From positions 7,494-71,493 of the forward strand of contig CAMLSD010000011.1 of NCBI GenBank assembly GCA_946482595.1: 64,000 nt of DNA. The letters are read 5' to 3'. Each line of letters opens with the position of its first letter. Position 1 is the stretch's first letter. Of this stretch, positions 46,841-60,170 are shown piece by piece. The position numbers and the translations under genes were made by a program. Below the pieces are notes generated by a model. It saw only the letters and a program-made list of their open reading frames with translations, was not told the DNA's origin and ran no database searches. The DNA comes from an uncultured Comamonadaceae bacterium. GTDB lineage: Bacteria; Pseudomonadota; Gammaproteobacteria; Burkholderiales; Burkholderiaceae.

Positions 46841-46844
<4 letters not shown>
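40917..46844 (-). CDS. PKS2: type I PKS module KS-AT-cMT-KR-ACP
   Basis: Single-module PKS, 1975 aa. KS about 40-465 (DTACSSS Cys212, ETHGTG, KTQLGH); AT 565-860 (GHSVG Ser662, FAFHS His765, malonyl-type); C-methyltransferase about 1090-1330 (VLEIGAGTGATT near 1157, SNVIHAT); KR 1543-1720 (GGYGSLG, Tyr1698, no LDD motif); ACP 1840-1905 (GLDSLM, Ser1876). No DH or ER, so the expected unit is an alpha-methyl beta-hydroxy acyl. The absent LDD suggests a KR of different stereochemical class from the others, but the A-type Trp is not present either, so I leave the stereochemistry open. The ATG overlaps the PKS1 stop and has GGGGGAGG upstream. The N-terminus (LTPAQREQLARRL) and C-terminus (ALSDEQVRAELL) look like docking helices. 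Confidence 0.95.
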
Positions 46845-53346
<6,502 letters not shown>

Positions 53347-53350
<4 letters not shown>

Positions 53351-54135
53351 ACCGGCGCCTCCAGTTCGGTCTGCGTGTGCCACAGGGGCGACAGCCGCTC
53401 GCGCAGCAGGGCCAGCACCGCGTCGCGCTGCGGCGTCAGGTAGAAGTGGTCGCCCGGCAGCAGCCGCACCAGGCAGTCGGCCCGGGTCTCGCGGCGCCAG
53501 GCCTCGAGGTGGGCCGGCGGCGAGAGGGCATCGGACTGCCCGCCCAGCACGGTGATGGGACAGGCCAGCGGGGGCCGGGGCGGCGGCTGGAAATTCTCGA
53601 GGGCGGCGATGTCGGCGCGCAGGCACGGCAGCAGCAGCGCCATCAGGTCGGCATGCTGCATCACCTCGGGCGGGATGCCGCCGTAGCGGCGCTGGATCTC
53701 CAGCACGAACTCGGCATCGGACAAGTGTTGCAGCGGCGCATCAGGCGAGCGCAGGTGCGCCGGGCGCCGCGCCGACACCACCAGGTGCGCGGGTTGACGC
53801 AGATCAAGACTCGCCAGCCGACGCGCCACCTCGGAGGCGATCACCGCGCCCATGCTGTGCCCGAACAACGCGTAGGGACGGTCCAGCCAGGGGCAGATGG
53901 CATCGACCACCGCCTCCACGATGGCCGCGACATCGCTCATCGGGGTTTCGCGCAGGCGCTCGGCGCGCCCAGGCAACTGCACCGGCAGCAGCTCCAGCGC
54001 CTCGGGCAGCTCGGCCGCCCAGCCCCGGTAGGCCGAAGCCGCCCCGCCCGCGTGATGAAAGCAGAACAGGCGGGCACGCGGCTGGGCACGCGGCAACGGC
54101 CGGTGCAGCCAACCCTCGGCGATGCGATGCGACAT
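53347..54135 (-). CDS. Type II (editing) thioesterase, alpha/beta hydrolase
   Basis: Free-standing thioesterase of 262 aa, of the GrsT/RifR family that accompanies NRPS and PKS clusters and clears misprimed or stalled acyl groups from carrier domains. Residues seen: FCFHHAGGAASAY near the N-terminus, GHSMG with nucleophile Ser94, Asp202 in GGQSDALS and His230 in GDHFY, a complete catalytic triad. Length is normal for the family. I start it at ATG 54135, which has GGGGGAG about 10 nt upstream; an in-frame extension to 54312 is Cys/Arg-rich and unlike the family. It is the first gene of the biosynthetic operon, and its stop overlaps the PKS1 GTG. It is not fused to a synthetase and so is unlikely to be the release enzyme. 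Confidence 0.92.
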
Positions 54136-54278
54136 GCAGTACCACTCCCCCAACTGACTTTGAACTACCGGCGCGCTGCAGGCCCCCGGAAGGATCCCAC
54201 AGCCGCAGCGGGACGCACTGTGTCTGGCGTCGGATTCACATTGTGTTTCAGACCAGCGGCAGATTCGGCCGCGCGAGC
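54136..54278 (-). promoter_or_regulatory. Leader region of the PKS-NRPS operon
   Basis: The only non-coding stretch before the thioesterase, so the promoter of the whole biosynthetic operon should lie here. I see no convincing sigma70 -35/-10 pair. It holds the thioesterase Shine-Dalgarno (GGGGGAG), a slightly AT-richer patch around 54225-54250, and a loose GTCTG/CAGAC inverted pair about 20 nt apart in that patch. No regulator gene is nearby in the cluster. Confidence 0.35.
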
Positions 54279-54305
54279 GTGTGCCCCCCCTGAATGGGGG
54301 CACAC
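54279..54305. terminator. GC stem-loop after the Mrr-like gene
   Basis: Perfect 10-bp inverted repeat GTGTGCCCCC / GGGGGCACAC with a 7-nt loop, 13 nt past the stop of the Mrr-like gene. There is no T-tract on either side, so it is terminator-like rather than a textbook intrinsic terminator. It would insulate the biosynthetic operon from readthrough. Confidence 0.5.
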
Positions 54306-54318
54306 CGGACACCGTCTG

Positions 54319-54900
54319 TCAGGCGCCGAGCGGCAGGCCTTTCAGGGCGGCGGCGAGCTCGGGCCCCTGCATCAGCCGCACACCCTCGCGCGCGGCCAGC
54401 TCCGCCGCCTGCTCCGACACCGGGTTCAGGCATACGTAGACGCAGTGGTCGGCCTCGCGCTTGCGGGCCAGGGCCAGCAGGTCGCGCACGGGCTCGACGC
54501 CGGTGCGGGCGGCCTTCCAGCGCCGACAGGCCACCAGCGTGGTGCGCCCGCCCTGTTGCAGCAGCAGGTCGGCCGCCTGCCCCTGCAGGCGCTCGACCTG
54601 GTAGCCCTGGCGCTCGTAGGCCTGCGCCATCAGGGCACCAAAACGCTCCCAGCTCATGCTGGAGACGGCCTGCAGCGTGTCCTGCACCTGGCGGGTGCTG
54701 GGCCGGTGGGCCTGCTGCCAGGCCGCGATGATGCAGATCACCACAAACGGCAGCGCGCCGGAAGCACCGACCCAGGCATAGGCTTCCGGCAACAGCACAT
54801 GCGACAGCACGACCACCGCCACGGCGACCGCACCGCTGACCCACCACGACGAGCGCAGCAACACGGCAAACAGGGAATTGGGGGCCATCTTCAGTTTCAC
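54319..54900 (-). CDS. Membrane-anchored Mrr-like (restriction endonuclease fold) protein
   Basis: Protein of 193 aa with two hydrophobic segments near the N-terminus (about residues 9-50) followed by a domain resembling Mrr-type nuclease-fold proteins: ERQGYQVERLQGQAADLLL, then GGRTTLVACRRWKA and GVEPVRDLLAL. Family members usually show D and (Q/E)xK metal-binding motifs. Here the Asp of AADLLL is present, but the second motif reads ACRRWK, with the Gln lost and the Lys shifted, so catalytic activity is doubtful. I chose GTG 54900 because GAGGA precedes it by 7 nt; the frame remains open further upstream without a good ribosome site. The biological role is unknown. It is not evidently part of a restriction-modification system, as no methylase is adjacent. 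Confidence 0.7.
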   Translation of the reverse strand: MKLKMAPNSLFAVLLRSSWWVSGAVAVAVVVLSHVLLPEAYAWVGASGALPFVVICIIAAWQQAHRPSTRQVQDTLQAVSSMSWERFGALMAQAYERQGYQVERLQGQAADLLLQQGGRTTLVACRRWKAARTGVEPVRDLLALARKREADHCVYVCLNPVSEQAAELAAREGVRLMQGPELAAALKGLPLGA

Positions 54901-55067
54901 GGGGAGTCCTCGATCGGATCGGCAAGGTTGCAGGGTCAGGCGGGCAAAAGCGTGATGTGCGGGGCGAAGTGGCGCCGATTGTCGTCCCACCGGGGCGCGG
55001 TGGGGCGCTACCATCACGTCAAGTGGAGGCTGCTGTGTCCTTCACGTCCCGTGGGGTGAACGTCGCG
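54901..55067. other. Divergent intergenic region
   Basis: Region between the Mrr-like gene (leftward) and the small membrane protein gene (rightward). It must contain promoters for both. Apart from the GAGGA ribosome site of the leftward gene I find no clear promoter pair or operator palindrome. Confidence 0.4.
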
Positions 55068-55358
55068 ATGATGGAAAAGATCCTGGCCAGCCTGGGGCTG
55101 GTGGTGTGTGTGGCCCTGCTGGTGCACATGGCCCTGGGTCCGCGGCGGCGCCAGGCCGTGGACGCCGCCGTGGCCCGCGCGCTGCAGGCCCTGCGGCGTA
55201 CGGCATGGGGCCTGTGGCACTGGCGCTCGACGCGCGAGACGGCCCGCCGCGAAGCCGACGACGCGATCCAGCGCGCGCGCCAGGGGCGCACCCAGGGCCA
55301 GTGGGACGGCAATGTCTACCGCCCGCGGTCGTTCAAGGGACCGAAAAAGCCGCATTGA
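55068..55358 (+). CDS. Small single-helix membrane protein, function unknown
   Basis: Only plus-strand gene in the window, 96 aa. Starts MMEKILASLGLVVCVALLVHMAL: one transmembrane helix at about residues 4-22, followed by a basic segment (GPRRRQ) and a charged, Arg/Ala-rich soluble helix ending in KGPKKPH. Positive charges on the C-terminal side suggest an N-out, C-in anchor by the positive-inside rule. The ATG pair at 55068-55073 is the natural start; the in-frame extension to 54957 has no ribosome site. It is convergent with the YhhN-type gene, 42 bp apart. I do not recognise a named family. Confidence 0.6.
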   Translation: MMEKILASLGLVVCVALLVHMALGPRRRQAVDAAVARALQALRRTAWGLWHWRSTRETARREADDAIQRARQGRTQGQWDGNVYRPRSFKGPKKPH

Positions 55359-55400
55359 CGCGCCCGGTGCGGGCGGCCACGGCATCAGGGGGTCAGGGGG

Positions 55401-56201
55401 TCAGAGCGGCGCTGCCGCGGTATCCACCGCGTCCGCCTTCGTCTTGGGCTTGGCCACGGGAAGCAGCCCGTCCGGTGTGCGGACCGACGCCGCGGCGACG
55501 GGCTGTGCCGCCGGGCTGAATGATGAGGCGATCAACCATTGGGCGGCCCAGTAGGTGCCCATCGCCCACAGGTAGGTACCAGGGATCCAGCTCACGAACT
55601 GCGAGACGGCGATCACGATGTCGGCCGTGACGAACAGCAGGCCGCCGATCGCGGCACGGCGCGCACGGGCCTCATCCGGGGTGCCGCGCGTGCGCCACCA
55701 CCAGGCGTCGCTCTGGGCGGACATCAGCCCCAGCGCCGCAAGGTAGACGAAGGCCGGCAGTACCACGGCCTGCGGGGCGCCGGACCACAGGTACATCATC
55801 GCGCCCACCGCCACGCCGTGCAGCGCATAGGGCTGCCACATGCGCCCGAAACCGATGTTCACCCGGAAGGCGGCCAGATAGCACAGCTGGGTGACGAGAA
55901 ACAGCGCCAGCCCGAGCAGGAAGCCGCCCGGCCAGGCCAGTGCGGCGTCGCCCAGCACCGAAAACCCGAGGCCGGCGAGGATCCAGCGCTTGCGTGCGGT
56001 GCCGTCGTCCGGCAGACGCCAGGCGTAGACCATGATCATCAGCGTGGCCAGCGGCTTGCAGACGAACCGCAGCTCCTGCAGGCCGATCCAGCGCGAGGTG
56101 CTGGCGATCGCCAGGGCCGCACAGACCAGCGCGAGCCAGGGCAGCATCCGGTGCCACAGGGGCGTGGGCGCGGAGGGGCTGGACGGCGAGGCAGGCGGCA
56201 T
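55401..56201 (-). CDS. YhhN-family integral membrane protein
   Basis: Protein of 266 aa with about eight hydrophobic segments, matching the YhhN/TMEM86 family; animal members hydrolyse the vinyl-ether bond of lysoplasmalogens, while the bacterial role is poorly established. Visible family-like features: FVCKPLATLMIMVYAW in the second helix, GLGFSVLGDAALAWPGGFLLGLALF in the third and fourth, and a conserved-looking Asp in LGDAAL. A polar, Ala-rich C-terminal tail of about 35 residues follows the last helix. The start at ATG 56201 has no recognisable Shine-Dalgarno, so a start at Met19 is possible. It lies 68 bp downstream of the shikimate-catabolism operon in the same direction, but nothing links it functionally. 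Confidence 0.78.
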   Translation of the reverse strand: MPPASPSSPSAPTPLWHRMLPWLALVCAALAIASTSRWIGLQELRFVCKPLATLMIMVYAWRLPDDGTARKRWILAGLGFSVLGDAALAWPGGFLLGLALFLVTQLCYLAAFRVNIGFGRMWQPYALHGVAVGAMMYLWSGAPQAVVLPAFVYLAALGLMSAQSDAWWWRTRGTPDEARARRAAIGGLLFVTADIVIAVSQFVSWIPGTYLWAMGTYWAAQWLIASSFSPAAQPVAAASVRTPDGLLPVAKPKTKADAVDTAAAPL

Positions 56202-56269
56202 GGACGATCCGGGAGGTGATCGCGGATTCTAGAAAGCCCGGCGCCCGCCGCATCCTCAATTTGCGGGTT

Positions 56270-57181
56270 TCAGGCCCGAACTCCCCCCAAAGGGGGGGTC
56301 GGCACGGCGCCCAGGCGCAGTTTGTTACGCATCGGCGTCGACCGGCGCAGCACATCCTCGGCCAGCCACAGCGCCGAACGCCAGGCGCGTTGCGCCACGG
56401 TGGGCAGCGGGAGTTGCTGGTAGTCGTCGTTGAAGACCTCGAAGCTGTAGTCGCCACGGTAGCCCAGCCGGTCGAGCCGCAACACCAGGTCGGCGAGCTG
56501 GTCGCTGTGCACGCCCTCCCCCGGAAACACCCGGAAATGCCGCGCCGTCGTGATGCGCTCTTCGGGCGTGCGCACTTCGTTCCACATGAAGTCGGACAAC
56601 TGGACCAGGAAGATGCGGTCGGGGTCGATCTCGTCCAGCGGGTCCAGCGGGGTCTGGGTGGCCAGGATGTGATACGAGTCGATGCCCAGACCCAGGTTGG
56701 GGCAGTCGGCCTGCTGCACCGCCTGCCATGCCGTGGTGTATTCATTGATGCTGCGACCCCAGGACAGGCCCTCGTAGGCCACGCGGATGCGCAGCGGCAC
56801 GGCCAGCATGGCCAGCTTGCGCAGGTCACGGGCGACGCTGGTGACGTCGGTGGCCGCATGCTGGGAGGTCGACGAGCAGGCCAGCAGCACGCGGCAGCCC
56901 AGCGCGTGGCACATCTCGAGCATCGAGCGGGCGATGTCGACCTTGTAGTCGTGCAGATGCCCGCTCAGCCCTTCGAAGTCACGCAGCACCTGGAAGCCGG
57001 TCACACGCAGGCCGCTGTGGCGCACCGCGCGCACCGCGGCATCGATGCCGTCCGGGTGGCCGACCAGGTCGCGCGCCGACAGCATGATCTGGTCGAAGCC
57101 CGCCTCGCGCACTGCGCGCAGCCGGGCCTCCAGCGGCCCGGCCAGCGTGATGGTGTCCATGCCGAAGTCGCGCAGCGTCAT
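56270..57181 (-). CDS. 3-Dehydroshikimate dehydratase, TIM-barrel (QuiC N-terminal/AsbF type)
   Basis: Sugar-phosphate isomerase/epimerase-like TIM barrel, 303 aa. The predicted reaction is 3-dehydroshikimate to protocatechuate plus water, with a divalent metal. Candidate metal ligands in the expected order are Glu137 (YEGLSWG), Asp168 (GIDSYHI), Gln194 (VQLSDF) and Glu248 (SFEVFND), the pattern of QuiC/AsbF-type dehydratases. It corresponds to the N-terminal half of the Pseudomonas QuiC fusion. It starts 2 bp after the HPPD-like gene, whose last codons contain its GGAGG ribosome site, so the two are co-translated. Context (shikimate dehydrogenase, TRAP transporter) supports a catabolic role rather than siderophore catechol supply. 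A general hydroxypyruvate-isomerase function is the alternative. Confidence 0.8.
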   Translation of the reverse strand: MTLRDFGMDTITLAGPLEARLRAVREAGFDQIMLSARDLVGHPDGIDAAVRAVRHSGLRVTGFQVLRDFEGLSGHLHDYKVDIARSMLEMCHALGCRVLLACSSTSQHAATDVTSVARDLRKLAMLAVPLRIRVAYEGLSWGRSINEYTTAWQAVQQADCPNLGLGIDSYHILATQTPLDPLDEIDPDRIFLVQLSDFMWNEVRTPEERITTARHFRVFPGEGVHSDQLADLVLRLDRLGYRGDYSFEVFNDDYQQLPLPTVAQRAWRSALWLAEDVLRRSTPMRNKLRLGAVPTPPLGGVRA

Positions 57182-57183
57182 GG

Positions 57184-58101
57184 TCAGGCCTCCGCGCCTG
57201 GCAGTGCGTGGTGCACCAGCTCGAACGACACACCCTGCAGCTGGGTGCGGGTCAACGCACCGCGGGCCTCGCTGTGCAGGCCGCCGGGCTGCTCCACGAA
57301 ACTCACGCCGCGCTGGCCGAGCACACGCACGGCGTGCAGCACGTCGGGCGTGCCGAAGGCGATGCGATGCAGGGTTTCGTCCGGGTCGGCGTCCAGCGCA
57401 TCGAGCTCGGGCTCGATCAACTGCAGGTAGAAGCGCCCGCAGGGGCTGCGCAGCACCCGCCCGCGCGGCAGGATGCCGAAGCGGGTTCCGTCCGGCAGTG
57501 CGGTGTAGCCGAACAGCTCGCCATAGAACTCGGTCCAGTCGTCCATGCGGTCCAGGCCGATGTACTGCACCACACCGAACAGATGGAGCCCGGCCAGGGG
57601 CTGTGCACCCGGCACGGTGCGCGGTGGGGCCGTGCCCGCGGTGGACAGCGGCACGAAGTCGACGTCGTAGATCGAGAAGTCGTTCCAGCGGTCGACAAAG
57701 TAGATGCGGCTGGTGCCCACGCCATGCACCGCCGGGATGTGCAGCTCCATCGGTTCAGGGTGAGGCGGCACCGGCCAGGCGCCACGCTCGACGGCCCGCC
57801 GCCAGGCGGCCCCCGCGTCGCGCACCCGCAGCGCGATGGCGGCGATCTGCGGCACCGGGGTGGGCTGCACGGCCGCGGGCAGGCCGCTGGCGTGGGCGTT
57901 GACGATCAGGTTCATCGTGCCCTGGCGGTACAGCAGCACCTCGCGCGAGCGGTGGCGGGCCACCGGCTGGAAGCCGAGCTGCTCCAGCAGCTCGCCCAGG
58001 GCCTGGGGCCGCGAGGTCGAGAACTCGATGAATTCGACGCCGTCCAGCCCCAGCGGGTTGGGCGGCTCGCCGATGGCTTCCCGATCGTGGGTTCGATGCA
58101 T
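57184..58101 (-). CDS. HPPD-like VOC-fold protein (QuiC C-terminal-half homologue)
   Basis: Protein of 305 aa with two vicinal-oxygen-chelate halves, resembling 4-hydroxyphenylpyruvate dioxygenase. Candidate iron ligands His173 (LHLFGVV), His245 (LHRIAFG) and Glu294 (SFELVHH) occupy the positions of the HPPD 2-His-1-Glu set. It is shorter than typical HPPD (about 350-380 aa) and lacks an obvious HPPD C-terminal helix region. Given its place between a shikimate dehydrogenase and a 3-dehydroshikimate dehydratase, it most likely corresponds to the HPPD-like half of Pseudomonas QuiC, whose exact role is unclear, rather than to tyrosine breakdown. AGGAGG sits 5 nt before the ATG. True dioxygenase activity on another keto acid cannot be excluded. 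Confidence 0.72.
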   Translation of the reverse strand: MHRTHDREAIGEPPNPLGLDGVEFIEFSTSRPQALGELLEQLGFQPVARHRSREVLLYRQGTMNLIVNAHASGLPAAVQPTPVPQIAAIALRVRDAGAAWRRAVERGAWPVPPHPEPMELHIPAVHGVGTSRIYFVDRWNDFSIYDVDFVPLSTAGTAPPRTVPGAQPLAGLHLFGVVQYIGLDRMDDWTEFYGELFGYTALPDGTRFGILPRGRVLRSPCGRFYLQLIEPELDALDADPDETLHRIAFGTPDVLHAVRVLGQRGVSFVEQPGGLHSEARGALTRTQLQGVSFELVHHALPGAEA

Positions 58102-58125
58102 GGTTTCCTCCTGGTGGGCCGGGGC

Positions 58126-59046
58126 TCAGCAGCCGCCGCGTTGCGCCACAAGACGCCGGAAGTGCGCCTGCATGCGATCGGCATCGGGCCGGCGGCCGGT
58201 GAACAGCTCGAAGGCACCGACCGCCTGCCCCACCGCCATGCCCCCGCCATCGACGGTGGCGCAACCCATGGCCCGGGCGGCCCGGAGCAGCGCCGTGTCG
58301 AGCGGGAAGTACACGACCTCGGCCACCCACATCGAGGGCCGCAGCAAGGCGACATCCAGCGGCAGCCCCGGCAGCTTGTCCATGCCGGTCGGGGTGGCAT
58401 GGATGAGGCCGGTCGCATCGGCCAGGGCCGCGGCCAGCTCGGGCGCAGCGTCCCCGGTGGCGGCCACACGCCCGGCGCCATACAGCGCACCGAGCGCTGC
58501 GGCCAGGGTGTCGGCGCGCGGGCGTTCGCGGTCGACCAGGGTGAGGTGCTGCGCGCCCAGGCGCAACACCGCATGGGCCACCGCCGCGCCGGCGCCGCCC
58601 GCGCCCAGCAGCACGACCTGGCGCAGGTCGGCCTGCGGCAGGCTGCGGTGGAAGGCCTGGCCCCAGCCGGACCAGTCGGTGTTGTGGCCGATCAGCCGGT
58701 CGCCACGGCAGACCACGGTGTTGACCGCACCCATCGCGCGGGCATCGTCGGACAGCTCGTCCAGCAGCGGGATCACCGCCTGCTTGCAGGGGTAGGTGAT
58801 GTTCAGGCCCGCAAAACCCATGGTGCGCACCGACTGCATCAGCGCCGGCAGGGCCTCGACACCGGAACCGGTGCGGTCCAGGTCGATCAGCTGATAGTGC
58901 AGGCGCAGGCCGTGATGGCGCGCCTCCTCTTCATGCAGCAGCGGCGACAGCGAGCGCTGGATGCCCGCGCCCACCAGGCCGACCAGCACCTTGGTGGGCG
59001 CCGGGTCGGCCGCCTGGGCGGGCTCGGCATGGACAGTGGCAGTCAT
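58126..59046 (-). CDS. Shikimate/quinate dehydrogenase (AroE/YdiB/QuiB-like)
   Basis: NAD(P)-dependent dehydrogenase of 306 aa, predicted to oxidise shikimate to 3-dehydroshikimate (or quinate to 3-dehydroquinate). Seen: substrate-binding SLSPLLH near the N-terminus, catalytic Lys88 in NITYPCK, Asp124 in GHNTDWSG, and the dinucleotide loop LLGAGGAGAAV. The operon context points to catabolism rather than aromatic amino acid synthesis. ATG 59046 is preferred over a TTG three codons upstream because GAGG lies 9 nt before it. The downstream neighbour starts 24 bp past the stop. Cofactor preference and shikimate versus quinate cannot be settled by eye, but no dehydroquinase gene is present in the operon, which favours shikimate. 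Confidence 0.82.
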   Translation of the reverse strand: MTATVHAEPAQAADPAPTKVLVGLVGAGIQRSLSPLLHEEEARHHGLRLHYQLIDLDRTGSGVEALPALMQSVRTMGFAGLNITYPCKQAVIPLLDELSDDARAMGAVNTVVCRGDRLIGHNTDWSGWGQAFHRSLPQADLRQVVLLGAGGAGAAVAHAVLRLGAQHLTLVDRERPRADTLAAALGALYGAGRVAATGDAAPELAAALADATGLIHATPTGMDKLPGLPLDVALLRPSMWVAEVVYFPLDTALLRAARAMGCATVDGGGMAVGQAVGAFELFTGRRPDADRMQAHFRRLVAQRGGC

Positions 59047-59085
59047 GGTGTGCAACCTCGGGCGACAGGGTCGGGGGTCGGGGCC

Positions 59086-60093
59086 TTACTTGCGCACCTT
59101 GGCCAGTTCGGCATAGACCTCCTTGACCGTGGCTTCGCCGACCGCGGCGGCATGCTTGTCGACCACCGGCTTGACCTTGTCGCGCAGGCGCTGCAGTTCG
59201 GCGCTCGAGAACTCGGTCACCTGCATGCCCAGCTTCTTCAGCTCGGCCAGGGCCTCGTCGGCCTGGGAGCGCGACAGCTGGCGCTGGTAGGCAGTGGCCT
59301 CGGCGGCCGCCTCGGTGAAGATGCGCTTTTCGTCGGTGCTCAGGCCGTCCCAGAGCTTGCGGCTCACCAGCAGCGCCTGCGGGTTGTAGACGTGGCGCGT
59401 GACCGCGAGGTGCTTCTGCACCTCATAGAACTTGGAGCTGCGGATCAGCGTGAACGGGTTTTCCTGGCCGTCGATGGCCTTCTGTTCGAGCGCCGGGTAG
59501 ACCTCGGGGAAGGGCATGGGCGTGGCCGCCGCGCCCAGGGCGTTGAACATGTCGATGTAGATCGGCGACTGGATCACGCGGATCTTGAGGCCGGCGATGT
59601 CCTCGACGCGGTTGATCGGGCGCTTGCTGTTGGTCAGGTTGCGAAAGCCCAGATCCCAGTAGCCCAGGCCGATCAGGTTCTTGTCGGCCAGGCGGGCCAT
59701 CAGGTTCTTGCCGACCGGGCCGTCGGTGACGGCGTCGACCTCCTGCGCATTGGCGAACAGGAAGGGGAAGTCGAACACGGCGAACTCCTTCACCTGCGCG
59801 GTGAGGATGCCGGCATTGAGCACCGTCATCTCCACCGTGCCGCCCTGCAGCGCCGAGACGGTCTGCAGGTCACCGCCCAGGGTGCCGCCCGGGAACAGCC
59901 GGACCTGGATGCGGTTGCCGGTCTTCTGCGCGATCAGGTCGGCGAACTTCTGCGCACCCTCGGCCTGGGGGTGGCCTTTCTGGTTCTGGAACGCGAACTT
60001 GATGCTGCGCTCCTTGATGTCCTGCGCCATCGCGGTGGCCAGGGGCAGCAGGGCCGCCACGGCGGCACACAGGGCAGTGCGGATCAGTTTCAT
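59086..60093 (-). CDS. dctP: TRAP transporter periplasmic solute-binding protein (DctP family)
   Basis: Solute receptor of 335 aa for a tripartite ATP-independent periplasmic transporter. The N-terminus MKLIRTALCAAVAALLPLATAMAQ is a signal peptide with cleavage probably after AMA. Family features: FAFQNQKGHPQAEGAQKFADLI, FPFLFAN, GLKIRVIQSPIYIDMF and the Arg used to bind the substrate carboxylate in KIRV. AAGGAG 7 nt before the ATG. Located between the permease gene and the shikimate dehydrogenase gene, so the ligand is probably shikimate, quinate, 3-dehydroshikimate or a similar carboxylate; this is inference from context. Confidence 0.88.
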   Translation of the reverse strand: MKLIRTALCAAVAALLPLATAMAQDIKERSIKFAFQNQKGHPQAEGAQKFADLIAQKTGNRIQVRLFPGGTLGGDLQTVSALQGGTVEMTVLNAGILTAQVKEFAVFDFPFLFANAQEVDAVTDGPVGKNLMARLADKNLIGLGYWDLGFRNLTNSKRPINRVEDIAGLKIRVIQSPIYIDMFNALGAAATPMPFPEVYPALEQKAIDGQENPFTLIRSSKFYEVQKHLAVTRHVYNPQALLVSRKLWDGLSTDEKRIFTEAAAEATAYQRQLSRSQADEALAELKKLGMQVTEFSSAELQRLRDKVKPVVDKHAAAVGEATVKEVYAELAKVRK

Positions 60094-60170
60094 GCTTGTC
60101 TCCTTGGGTGGGGGTCGCCGGGGTGGGCGCCGGGGTCAGAAAAGGGGGCTGAAGGGACGAGGTGCGGGGG

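Noticed and set aside
53351..53626. In-frame 92-codon N-terminal extension of PKS1
   Set aside because: It lies wholly inside the thioesterase gene, is Arg/Ala/Pro-rich without a docking pattern, and the GTG at 53350 has a proper GGAGG site and a GTGA overlap with the thioesterase stop.
54136..54312. Longer thioesterase starting at 54312
   Set aside because: The extra residues are Cys/Arg-rich and unlike type II thioesterases, and ATG 54135 has a strong ribosome site.
56280..56299. C6-AAA-G7 hairpin near the 3' end of the dehydratase gene
   Set aside because: It lies within the last coding codons (PTPPLGG) before the stop and has no T-tract, so coding sequence explains it; I do not call it a terminator.
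56270..57181. 3-Dehydroshikimate dehydratase as a supplier of a catechol starter for the NRPS/PKS (as AsbF does for petrobactin)
   Set aside because: It sits in a separate operon with a TRAP transporter, shikimate dehydrogenase and TetR regulator, about 2 kb beyond the cluster, and no aryl-acid adenylation domain is visible in the assembly line.
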